Shown here: piece after piece, positions 21,432 to 33,600 of the stretch | How positions within the stretch are numbered: position 1 is the first letter of the stretch | How the letters are laid out: each line of letters opens with the position of its first letter | NCBI GenBank assembly: GCA_030533445.1 | Contig: CM060078.1 | Span: forward strand, 28,072,091 to 28,136,090 | DNA length: 64,000 nucleotides | DNA from: Cyprinodon diabolis | Lineage: Eukaryota; Chordata; Actinopteri; Cyprinodontiformes; Cyprinodontidae | Reading direction: 5' to 3' | Notes under the pieces: generated by a model | Database searches by the model: none | Told to the model about the DNA's origin: nothing | Seen by the model: the letters and a program-made list of their open reading frames with translations, nothing else | Translations under genes and position numbers: made by a program

Positions 21432-24400
21432 AAAACAGGAAACATTCAGAAATGGTGAAAACAAATAAACCCCCCCTCATCAGAAATCAATGGCATGTTG
21501 CTGAACTGAGGTAGGGTATGGAAACCACAGCCTACATGACCTCCATTTCAGAGCTGTTTCACTTGTGGTTTTACTGATTTACGGTGTCAATCATTATCGC
21601 TGCTGAAGAAAAAATATGCTAAAACAAAACAACATAGGGTGTCCTTGAATGACTAGCTAACACATGACCGAGATAAAGGGCGCTATTGCCGATGTTATGA
21701 TGTGCCATAAAGCGTGGACGTAATCATTCCCAGGGGCCTTTGCTCTGTCCAACAATAGAGACAAAGACCTCCCGCTTTTGCTTAAAGAGACGTCCAGATC
21801 GATTTCACAAAGCCGCAAAGTGTGAAGTCTGTGCCGTGCATTTGCATGGTCAGCATCTCTGCATGTGTTTGTCTATATTCTAGAACACAGAGGATATGAC
21901 TAAAAATCACAGAGGGGGATAATAAACTGTTTGGAAATGGAGATCATGTCTTCTATAAACATTTTATTTCTTTTTACATCATCTACTCCAGGATCCAACC
22001 TGCAGTGCATTGAGAAACATTATCTGACTAAATGAAAATGACAGAAAAAGCACATTTATTATGCTTATTTTCTAAATTACACCTGAACTCTGCATATTTG
22101 GGAGCAAAGAAATGTGTTGCATCCACTCTAAGACACTGACAACTACAAGGGTTTAGTTAACCGATGGATGAAGTGATGCATGTTGTGAATGAAGCTACAC
22201 AGCAGTATATGAAGAGTATTAGTTCCACCTTAAGGAGCAACATTAAAGCGAAGGTTCAAACATTAACAGTTTATAATAGAAGGATCCGTTTCTGAGAATT
22301 GGTCGCTTTCTTTGTATGCATAGCAAAAGATAGGAAACCGCATTAGTGTGTTTTGTTGCTACATTTTGGGAACTAATTGTTAGTATAAACAAAAGGTGAG
22401 GGTTTCAAATCAACATCTGAAAAAGCTGGATTTTTTATTTATTTTTTTTAATCTAATCTAAAGGTTTGCACCTGCTGGAGGTGTTTAGTAAACAAAGTAT
22501 GTCAGCTTGATATGTTGTTATATAAATAATTAAGAAAGTTTTGATCCACAGCTGCCACATGATGTTTAATAAAAATAAAATACTGTTTGGGATGAGGAAC
22601 AAGAAAACTTTAAGTAACAGAGTCATCTAGAAGTTTTAAACCTCCTATCTAGTCAGAGTTTCCTGTAATAATTTACAGTGGTTCTGATCAGCAACTTTTC
22701 AACTTTTAAAGCTTCTTTCTGACTTTGTAAAGATAAAATTTTTTTGTCCTTAGGAAATATAAGTCTGCTTCATGTAGACGTCTTTCTTTCCACTCGGTTA
22801 AGTCTTCTTTTCTATCTCTATGGAACAAAACAACTTACATAGTATGATCAACAGAGAAAACACTGTATGTAGACCTAAGACATTTGGAAAGTAATCTGAA
22901 TCTATAACTTAAAGATTAAGTTATACATCTTGAATGCAAAATAAAAGAAAAGCTGACGACTTTTGAGTATTACTCTGACTGACTACAAGAGCACAGAAAA
23001 CTGTGTTTGCGGCGAGTCAGTAAACTGTGGTGTGAAGATGGTTTCAACTCTCAGATAAGTCCTAGATGAGCAGCACAGATCTCAAGCCAGAAGCTCTTTT
23101 GAAAACAGCTGACTCAGATCTAGAACATCTCTCAAAGCACTTTGCTCTGAATGTGAGAAGATACCTCCAAACTGAGTAACATGGCTACAAAGATGACTAA
23201 GCATGGGGCCTGCCGCCTCTGGCACTGTGCAGACATGTTCCACTCTGCAGCACACAGAAACCATTTCACACGGTCCCCAGACTCTTGGCTAAGTCAGTGG
23301 GAAACTTCAGCAACTCTGTAGTGAGCATTTATGCTCTGTGGCTGACTGAGTACACTTGCTGCCTGGTGAAATACCAGCAAATGCATGAAACACTGAGCCA
23401 TTTCAGCCCCAACATGTTTCCTTTCAAAGGCGTTTAAGAAGGAAGCCAGTCTGATTGAAACCAATTAAAATAATCTTCATTTAATGAATTAAACTCATTA
23501 ATCAAAGTAACTAAATGCATCAGCAGCATAGGTGACCAAATCGGTCCTATTGCTTGAATTCCTTTCAAATGTTTGAGCTAATCTCTCTTTAAACTCGCCC
23601 CCCTTTGCAAAAGTGCTCAGTGTGTGTGGTCTACAGGGAGAGCTGGCCTGCTTTAAGATATTATCGCCATCTTCTGGCCAATGGCACAAATTGTCATGTT
23701 TTTAACGCGTCATCATCAGTCATAAAAACATAAAAGGCTTTTATTTAAACAGATAATACCACAACTGAGACATATTTAGTCAGAATGCTCTATGATTCTG
23801 ACAAGTGGATATGACAGAAGAGGTGGATTTAATTTGCTAGAGGGTTCAAAAGTGTGACATAAAAAACAAACGGTGATAATAGTGAGTTAAGGTGTATTCA
23901 CAACGAGCGCCATGTGCATTTCAGATGTGCAGCGTTTTACACAGGAGAACGCATCTTCAAATAGGAGGAGCTGCAGCTGCATGAAGCTGACACCCCCACC
24001 CACGTGAAAAAAAACTCAGCAAATATACCGAGTGGTTGGAGCTTCATTTGTGCAGGTTTGGGTTTGTGCAGGTATAATCAAAATCCAGAAAAAAAGAAAA
24101 ATAAATTGTGCTTTTGTCTTAGAGACAATAAAGATTATTTAAAGTCCAATAGAAGCAAAGTGGTTTACTTTTTTAGTGCTACTTTAGTGCAGATGTGTGC
24201 AGGTAAAACTGTTGTTTGTGCTCCTTTGATTTTTTAGGAATAATTTCTAATTTTGAATGATAATGCCACTATCCGAAGCTAATGCTACGCTCATCTTCAA
24301 ATATAAAGTTATTACATAACATAAGTTTACCTTTTTTAGTGGGTGGAATTATTATTGCACAATATTTAGTAGTTATCAACCACCCCAGATTCTTCAATCT

Positions 24401-25968
24401 GGATCTGATGTTACCCCTGGCAACCCCAAACATTACCTCTCAAGAGCTTACTGTCAAGACTTCCCAATAAAAGCATAGGTTAAACGGAACATTACGGACT
24501 GCTGCTAAATTGTTCTCTATGCACTTTCAAATCGGCTTGTGGAGACCATACATTTTTGGGAAAGCCCCAGAGCATGGAAAAAGATCACTTTGATTCATGT
24601 AGAGCTGCGACAGGATGATGGTCGGATTCAGCAGCACTTCCTAGCATCTAGCCGGGAAAAGAGCACCAATGCTGCAAGAAACAGCAGCTGGCTGGAGGTA
24701 TGAAAGGACAACAAACGGTCCTTCAACAGCTAAAATGAAACAACTTTTTAAAAGTAGTAGACTGTAACCTTGAACAAGGAGTAGACAATCAGGATTTGTC
24801 TAAAAACATGAAGGAGTTTCTCTAACAAAGAATAAAAAAAACTCATGATGTCACTGGGAAACAAGCTTTTAGGGCTTTAAATGATAAGATCTCAAACTTT
24901 AAAAACAGCTAGCAGCCAATTTAAGTCAGATAAGAACTGGGGCATGTTTTTCAAGCATAGGGAAGCATAAAACTGACACAAACAAAGTATGACGGTGCTT
25001 TATCTCGTTATAGGGATGCCTGTATATAAGCTTTCATTTTGAATGCTTTATATAAACTTCAATTAATTCACGTTTAAAGTTAAGTGTTTAATTAAATGTA
25101 ATTATCTAAATTATGGTTTATAAAACTAAATACCAAGAGTGTTTTTACATTCTGGCTGAAGGCTAATTATGTTTTAGACTTTCACTTATACCATCATTAT
25201 TAAACAACAAACTAAAAGAGCAAATCTTGCCCAATAATGCAACCAATAAATTTAACAAATTAATAATATTACACTTCTCCACACCTGCTGCCTTAAATGA
25301 TCACCTTGTTTGACCTGTGATGAAAGTTTCCTCCCCTCCATAAACTCAGATGAAAGCGGCATCGGCACAGACATCGGTTGCAGGATTTTAGTTCCTGTGC
25401 ATATCTAGAAGATAAAACAAACCTTTTTTGCAGGACTTTCATTGATGAGTCATAAGCTTTGTCACTTTACCTCTGAAGAACAGCTCTGCTTCCTGTTTAA
25501 TGGGGTGAATTGCAATAACTTGCTCCTTGGTTTAAGGATATTTTTATTTTACTACTTATGGCTACCTGGATGTTTAGCAGACTAACATCCTAGTAAAATA
25601 GAAACGAATAAATCCGTGTCAAATTATAATCTAGCTTTTAATGTAACATTATTATTTAGCTAACTGCTAAATGCCCTCCAGCTGCCCTAACATTGATGTT
25701 GTGATAACAGCAGGTGGTTGTCAGAAGATATCAGGTGTCTCCTTTTCCTTTGGATGTCCTACTTTCACTGCAATCAGACACTTTGTTTCAGGCTGGATTA
25801 TTCACACACATCCACCATTCACTGGCCTACTTTAATAATTCTCTTACCTGAAATACTGACCCTTTTACAGATTTCTTCTAAAAGAAAATGCAGAAAATGG
25901 ATCAATCCCCATTGGCATAAAGGAAGTCATGCCAGGAAAACTATCTCATAATAAGAATTTATTCACTT
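21432..25968. other. intergenic, nothing definite
   Basis: About 4.5 kb without a recognisable gene. 21640-21900 is less AT-rich (ggggcctttgctctgtcc and similar) and could be a conserved non-coding element. A CTCF-like word on the minus strand lies at 23663-23677 (13 of 15 to the consensus CCASYAGRKGGCRSY). Confidence 0.45.
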
Positions 25969-26316
25969 TAGGGTGAAAACAGTTAATCGAATGCATCCAT
26001 TATGGAAATAATCAACTAATTTAGTAATCATTTAATCGTTAACTGGAGTGCAGAGACTTTTAAATGTGCATTTATCACTTTGAGCAGCAACTTTACCAAA
26101 ATTTTATATATATATATTAAAAAAAAATGTGTGAACATTTTGCATTTAAAATAATCTTTTTCATCTGTCAATATGATCTTTCCAGAACTCCTCCAGCTTT
26201 ATTTCCACTTGGTTTAATAAAAAAAAAAAGTCTTCTTTAGGGAACCTTTTGCTATCTGATTTTTAATTAAAAATAAACAGATTAATCAATTAAAATAATC
26301 AAAAGTTGCAGCCCTA
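25969..26316 (+). mobile_element. hAT-like MITE, family A copy 1
   Basis: Starts tagggtgaaaac and ends gttgcagcccta. Internal words ttaatcgttaactggagtg, atctgtcaatatgatcttt and tccacttggtttaat recur in the copies at 30761 and 40814. Flanking octamers attcactt and atacacta agree at 6 of 8, consistent with a decayed 8-bp hAT target duplication. Confidence 0.7.
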
Positions 26317-27213
26317 ATACACTAATACATTTTTGGTCATATGCCACTATTAGTAGGGACATTGTACTTAGGGCTGTTAAACAACTTTAGATGTGAGCTT
26401 TTCTGAAACATCTTGCTAAAAATTAAGGGAATATTATTTCCAGACTAGAAAAATAAATACCTGGACTGATAAAAAAAAAATTGGTTTAACATCGCTAGAA
26501 AATTTAAGCTGTAGCATTTTTGTTTCCAATCCTTTTGGGTAGGAAATAAAAGATGCTAGAAATCTCTAAATCAGTTTTGTTTGAGGTTTAGCCGTGAGTT
26601 AGCATGATGGCTAACTGATTTAGAAAGGTAAAAATTGGCATTTTTTACTTGTAAAAACTTACTTTAAAACATCTATTGAAATAAAAAATTTATCTTCAAG
26701 CAGAAAAATGCAAAAAATACACAGCTTGAAACTTAATTTAAATTGACAGTTTAAGCTAATTTTTACCTGTGCCATATAGCAATGGCAAGTTTCTTTTAAA
26801 TCTACTCCACAGCAGAGGTTGAAGAAGTAGTTAAAAGCTTCTTAAATACTACTTTGCCTAATTATTAAAGCAAAGTTGATTTATGTGTGTTATATTAATG
26901 TTCTGGTCCCATGTAGATCCCACCAACACTTGCTTTATTTAAGCATTAAAAACCATATCATGCTAATTAGCATTCAGCTGTACTACTGAGCGGTATTCCT
27001 AAAAACAAGGTTTAAGAGTATAAAAAAATTCGTCTAACCTTCATGCATTGTTCTTTTGTCTTTTTTTTATTCTAATAATTTTCTACTCATCGAGAGGAAT
27101 ATCTTTTAATGCCATTCACGATCCATTTGGTCACTATGGAAAGGAGACTGCTATCAGTTAGTCCCCTCACACCTGGCAGCGGAGATCCCTCAACGTGCCG
27201 TTTTTGATTTTAG

Positions 27214-27228
27214 CCGCTAGATGGCGGT
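27214..27228 (+). promoter_or_regulatory. candidate CTCF binding site
   Basis: ccgctagatggcggt matches the core consensus CCASYAGRKGGCRSY at 14 of 15 positions. It lies downstream of rassf3. Motif only; no proof of binding. Confidence 0.35.
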
Positions 27229-28081
27229 AAAGACAAACAACAATCCCTGGCGTGTGTCAAATATGCAGCAGTGAAGTACAATAGTGTACAGGTTGGATTC
27301 AAATTTTGTGGAGCCCAATCGGATTCAATGATTCAAAATTTTTTTTTTTTGACAAATCAATAATCAAATAGTCATTGAATCATAGGATATAGATAAATAT
27401 AAATCAAAGTGCAGAAAATGTATCAGATTTTTTTTGTTTTTTATTCATGCACTTTCACATCATTTTCAATCAAATATGGAGGCAAGAAAGGGCGAAAATA
27501 CATGTTTTCAAAAAAAAAAATGTATTTTGCTTGCTTGTTTGAATATAACTCCTAAATTAGAGAAACTACTTTTTAGACCATAATGTCCAATTTATGTACT
27601 GAATGTAAAACTAATGTTTTAAAATTGTAAAGATAGAGCAAGTTATTTTGAATCAAAATGTCCAGAAAAACATTAATGTCATCACAGTTATTTTAACCTG
27701 CAAAAAAAGAAAAAAAAAAAGAAAAGAAAATAATTGTAACCTAAGAGTCCTTAATGCAACATGGCATGTATCCAACAAGTTTTCTTAAGTTTCACAACTG
27801 AGCTACAATAATGATTAAAATTCCTAGAGCCCTTTTTTCCTTCCATAAACTAAACCCAGTGTTTGATAGAACAATAAATCAGGGTTAATTTCCCCTTTTA
27901 AATAAAACTCCAGATGTTAGAAATTGTTCCCTGCATTGGCAAGAGGCCTCTGGTACAATTTTGCTCCTGACAGCAACACACAAATATCTTTGGTTATAAC
28001 AACGTGACAAAAACAGAATAAACATGTAAAATAAGCAATGTCTGTCTGACACAGATCTAAAAAAATAGATGCATTAAATGA

Positions 28082-28096
28082 CCACCAGAGGGGGTC
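28082..28096 (+). promoter_or_regulatory. weak candidate CTCF binding site
   Basis: ccaccagagggggtc matches the core consensus at 13 of 15 positions, close to the possible 3' end of rassf3. Confidence 0.25.
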
Positions 28097-28659
28097 ATTG
28101 TACAGCCCTCTGCAGCACTATCAGCGTGACATCATTCAGTGTCAGCAGAGGAAAAACAAAACGAGATTCACTAAATTCCAATGTTCTGGTTTACCCAAAT
28201 GATTGTCTGACACTCGTTTAAAAGCAGTTTGTGTTTTTTTTTTTAAATACTTAAATAAATTCCGACAAAAAAGCTAAAAACATTTGATATTTCTTTCATT
28301 TAAAACATTTCAGCGAAACCTTCTGCATCTTTTCCACTCTCTAAAATCTCTTAGTATTTCTTCCATCCTCACTTTCTGTTTTCCCTCTAGATTATCTCAC
28401 AGAATCCAAGCTCAGTTTTATAATAGAGGTCAAGGTTGGACATTTCAAATGAAGATAAAACTGCATAGCTTCAGACAGAGAATACTGAAAAAACAGGACA
28501 ATCTGTCAGGACAAAGCAGCCTTCTTTGTTTGGCAGCTATCAGCACACACAGACCTTTGCTACGTGACCTTTCATTAATGCACAAAGCAGACAAACTTTA
28601 TCAGTGACGTTTGGCTAAAGGAAAACCCTGTCGTCCCCAAGGCTGCAGTTACTCTGCTT

Positions 28660-30535
28660 GGTGCCAATCTTTTTATTTTTCCTCCTTGCAAACATCTCGC
28701 GTTTCTTTTCTACTTCCTCAAACACTCAGTCAACTTCCAGAAACCAACTGCATCTCATCACTCTTTCCCTGCAAACACTGGAACTCCTAAAGTCAATTTA
28801 CAGAAAAATATCCGTACAAAATATAATTCTTTGCTCATAAGAATAATATCTTCCATTAAAACATTTCAACTTTCTGTACCCACAATATAAAAGCAGTTTT
28901 CATTTAGCCTCAAATTAGAGTAGATTTCTCTCTACCAGTATAGAGCGCCGTTCCTCCCAGCTGAAAAAAACAAAACAGCATATGTATTGTCAATAGAAAG
29001 TGACCATATATCATAGACTTAAGATTTAGAAAGTTGAAATAATGAACTTAAAACTCAACTTTTTTCATATTTCCAAATTCTCTAGGTCTAATTTCGATAG
29101 TAAAACACGACAGAGTATCTCATATAGCTTTTAAAAATTAGATCATAACTGACATTCCATGTATATGGCATTTCATAGGATTATGACATTGAGCATCAAA
29201 CCTAGAAGTGAAATTCTAATTTATGATGTTATCACTTATATTTATCAAAAGCCACATGAAAATAATAAACTTTATAGGGGCATAACACTGCCTGCATATA
29301 TTTGCTCAATTAAGCCTCCAATTGGTATTTATGGAGCCCAAGATGTGCCAAAAATGTAGATTCTAAAAAAAACTATTTGATGAAATACTTTACAATCCAC
29401 ATTTTTCCATATCTAAAACTAGAGGTTAACACTCTGTGTAAAGATGGGAGTTTTACAGTAAAACTGTGACATATTTAATCTCTTTAAGTCTTCGCACCTC
29501 CAACGAAACAATATTCCAAAGACAAATAATTTTTGACCTAAACTTATGATCAATTAAAATATTTAAAAATTGTGTTTATCTTTTAGATTCTAATGATAAA
29601 TGATAATAGTTTAGTGATTCCCAACTTTTGCTGTAGCAAAAAAAATGTTGAAAATAAAAATTTTCAAAAAGCAGGAAGACTAACTTTAGAGAGAAAGAAT
29701 TTTTTTTAAACATAATACTTTTGGCTTAATATTTATAACTGCCAAAAAAATAACATTTTGCCTTTATGACTCAACATGTGGATCTTAAAGTTATTCATGA
29801 TATCGTTCTACATTTGGCACGCTCAGGGCTCCATACTTTAGTAGATATCTACTTTTCTTCAGAAGTACGTCACCTTTTCCAGCTACAGAACTTCCAGTTA
29901 ACATGCCTCATTCCTCAGAGCGTTTGTTGTGCATATATAAATTGCAGCTGCATCAGCGAATATCTGATGTACGCATCATCTAGTGAACGCCTCGATAATC
30001 TATTCCCTGTCTGTGTCAAAAAAAAAAATGTTTCTTTCTCCAAACAATGAAAAAGAAATAAGACTTTGCTTTAAAAGAAAAAAAAAAACGGATAAAGCTT
30101 TACCCGTATAAATTAAGAAAACATATGTACAAACCTTTAAAACAAAGGAATTAAATAAAAATACAACCTCAAGTCTCTCACAAGTTAAAATAAAGTGAAA
30201 GAAACAAAAAGGAATTGAGATAAATTATAAGACAGCAGAGGAAAGGAGGAGGGATGGTTGAGAGGAAACAATATGGCACACGAGTGAATCTTTGGCGAGT
30301 GCAGACGTCTGAAAGCTTATTTTCTTCCGAGTCCTTCATGTGTAAGCGGTCCTCCGTGTATCCAAACCATCCCTTCATCCATGCACTGGTTCCCTCCACT
30401 TGCTTTCCATTCGACACCCTCCCTCCACCAACATCTACACCCCATTTCTCCTCCAAGGAGATTTCAAATAGAAAACGCACATCCTCAGTCTCTGTGAGGA
30501 GGAGCAGCAGTTTGGTTTGATGGAGGGGAAATCCT
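28660..30535 (-). other. rassf3: probable rassf3 3' untranslated region
   Basis: Sequence downstream of the stop codon on the minus strand, with no competing coding frame or recognisable repeat. The nearest polyadenylation hexamers on this strand are a variant ATTAAA at 29479-29474 and a canonical AATAAA at 28677-28672, giving a 3' UTR of about 1.1 or 1.9 kb. The real end cannot be decided from sequence alone. Confidence 0.4.
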
Positions 30536-30685
30536 CTACGAAGGCCCTCTGACCTCCATTATGGCCTCCTGCATTCTCTGCCGGTAGGCTTCATAGCGAC
30601 GAATTACTGCATCTCTCTGCTCCTGCTCCTCCTTGTCAAGTATCCGGAGAAAGTTTTGCAGCTCAGGGATGGAGAAGGCGTCCCA
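30536..30685 (-). CDS. rassf3: rassf3 coding exon 6 (SARAH domain and stop)
   Basis: 150 bases: 49 codons plus TAG (30538-30536). Acceptor ctctccag. Encodes WDAFSIPELQNFLRILDKEE, then a charged helix with RRYEAYRQRMQEAI, the SARAH coiled coil used for pairing with MST kinases. It ends EVRGPS. Confidence 0.94.
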   Translation of the reverse strand, partial: WDAFSIPELQNFLRILDKEEQEQRDAVIRRYEAYRQRMQEAIMEVRGPS

Positions 30686-33600
30686 CTGGAGAGGAACACA
30701 CAGAAGCTAATGAGTATAAAGTGGGCAGATGTGCAGCATTTGTCCAGTATTAGATATAATTAGGGCTAAAACAATCGGATGAATCATGATAATCAATTAT
30801 TGAAAAAATCGTCAACCAATTAAGTCAGCCATTAATCGTTAAATGGAGTATAGAGACTGTAAAACATGCCTTTAGCCGACAGAGACCAACTTAGAGCAGA
30901 TGAAAAAATATATGAACATTTGCATTTAAGATCAAATAACCTTTTCCTTCTGTCAATATGCTCTATCCAGGACTTCTCAAGTGGAAAGGTTTAGTTTCAC
31001 CTGGTTTAATTCTGTAAAAAATCTTTTCTAACAAAGCGAGAAGTTAATTGAGCATCTATGAGGTTTGTGTGTAACTCTGGAAGAGCTGCAGTAAGAGAAG
31101 CTGTTGCCTGAATGAAGACTAGTAACAAAAAAAACAAACATTACTTTAACTTTATGATCTACCTGCTAAACAAGGTGTCATATCTTTGTCAATCTCCAAG
31201 TGGGATTGAAAAAGATGTTGGTCTGAAGGTTCAGCACTGTTTTAGAAAGATGGCTCTAACCGTATCTGTTAGGATTCTCAGTCATCCAGGACATAGTCAA
31301 GCATGAAGGGTTCAGTTTAGGCAATTGGAAGTTTTCTAGAAGCCTCTTGGATGAGAGGCTCAACATCTTCTAGAAAATTTCACATCCAGTTGCCTAAACT
31401 GAACCTTTCAAGCATGGATCGACCACATATCCAGCATAGGGGGCTTAAACAGATGCAGGCCACACTTTTCAGATTTCCATTTGCTTTAAAATAATTTTAA
31501 AACAATCCATATTTTTTCTGAACTTCACAATCATTCACTGCTTTGTATTGGTCTTGTATAAAAAAAAACAGCATTCTTGTAATGTGACAATAAGTTTAAA
31601 AGTATAAATAATACGTTTATATCATAAAGTAAATATGTCATGAAGCTAGGCTTTAGGATTTATTTAAATTTGTGTTATTTCTTTTGATTAAGTGAAATCC
31701 AGGAGGACCATAAAGGGGGACAAACGCAGAGAAAAGTAAAACAAATTCGGGAGCATGAAGTGTGTCGCACCATGACTTCTCCTGTCTGCTGTTCTCTCAG
31801 AACGAAGCTGAGGACGTCGAGGTTGGGTCCAGCCACCAGACGGAGGAACAGCGGCTTCTCGCCATCCGCCAGCTTGCACACATACACTGCAAAACACAGA
31901 GACTGTTAAAGTCGGCAGACATCCATATAGGTGCTTCTACGCTCTCTGTACGCACTGATGGGCGTGGCCTATTAACAACTAGACACTGGAGTTAAACTTT
32001 AACATAGAGCAGAAAGCACCTGTTAAAACCTACCATAAAAAATATACCTTTATTTTTTAGGTCAGCAAATCTGAACAAAAGCTTTCCTTTTTAAAGGTCA
32101 GATAAGATATAATGAACTATATATTTTTCTTTAAATCATAGAACAATAATTATTTGGACTTTATTATTGTTTATAAAGGTAAAACAACTCTGTTTAAACA
32201 ACCTGGGAAATCCCTGAGGTGATGTCATCTCACTTCATTGGAGGCAGACCTTAGGTTGCATTTAAAAGCAACACCTGAAACCCACCGCCTCTTTGTGCGA
32301 CTTTTATGAGAAAATCAACACAAATAAGCAGCGTTGCGCCGATGCCATCTTTTGGCCGCGATACCTGGCTGTGCAGTATTAGCCGATACCCATTACATCT
32401 GTTTGAAATTGATGCGTGTATATATGAAGAACTGCATACCAGTGTTGTGGTTAAGACCACCTAACCCGAGACTAAGTCAAGACTGAGGGAAGTCGACACC
32501 GAGTCAAGACCAAGACCAGCGCCAGTATGTGACAATAAAATAGAAACATGATCAAAATCACTCAAATTGATCTAAAAGACCCACATTCACACAAAAACAC
32601 CTAGATATTTAACACACAGAACTGGAATAAACAAACACCTTCTAAGTAATAAGTTGGACGTAGTCCCTACCCTCTCTGATAGTGAAGCACTGCAGAACTT
32701 ACATTGCGCTGTATGCTTTTTTCTCAATGTTGCTTTACAAATATATTCCTTGTGATTTAAATGGCCGAATTTTATAACCGATGATTTGGCTGACATCTTA
32801 CCCCGTTCTTACCCCGACAACCACTTGTGACTTTCAATCTGTGCTGCAGCCCGCAGGTGAAAGGGGGTGGGCGTGACAGCGGTAAAAAAAAAAAAAAAAA
32901 AAAAAATGCATTTACCAATGAGACAGGTTATTGCTTGGATTTGAATCCAAGCATCCAATAAAAAGAAGGATCTTAAAGAAACTGATAATATTCTGATGAT
33001 TAGCGTTATTTCCACAGTTGTTGTCTTGACCGGTCTTGAAATAAAATGCCGAGTCCTCAGCGCCAGAGACTGAGACAAGACTGAGACCAAATGTGGTCAA
33101 GTCCGAGACGAGACCATCAAAAAATGGTCCCGAGACCAAGACCGATCTCGAGTACTACAACTAGGGCTGCAACTAACGATTATTTTAAAAATCGATGAAT
33201 CGGCCGATTATTTTTTCGATTAATCGATGAATCGGACAAAAAATATTTTTTATATTAACTTCTTTATTCCAAAATAAACATTTTAGACAGAACAAACAAG
33301 CACACAAGTACAGGTTGCTCATTAACTCTACTGGTGCAATATGAAAAATAAATGTTTGTGTTAAAACTACGCAAACTTACATGAGAAATGTAGCTGTACA
33401 TCCACAAAATATAGGCTACTTTGTTTCATAAAGCGCAAAAAAAGACATTTTTGTTTTTAAAAGCCCCTAAAGGGCTCAAACAATAGGCCCCCCCATTTCA
33501 ACAAATGAGTTTTTTTTAGTCTAGAAGTGTTCTGCCTTTTAAGACAGGAAAGTATAGCAGTTAAAGTTGCTACTTGAGAAAATACTGAACCATAGAGATA

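Larger units (their letters stand above)
26317..28659. other. intergenic, with two CTCF-like words
   Basis: No gene. Contains the CTCF-like sites at 27214 and 28082 (own entries) and A-rich simple sequence at 27700-27730. The block 27290-27370 (ggattcaatgattc with an inverted echo gtcattgaatc) may be an old transposon end. Confidence 0.45.

Noticed and set aside
20320..28650. Exons of gns, the expected neighbour of rassf3 in vertebrates
   Set aside because: I looked for sulfatase-like exon pieces with splice sites in the downstream flank and found none. The neighbour may be beyond the window or the order may differ in this fish.
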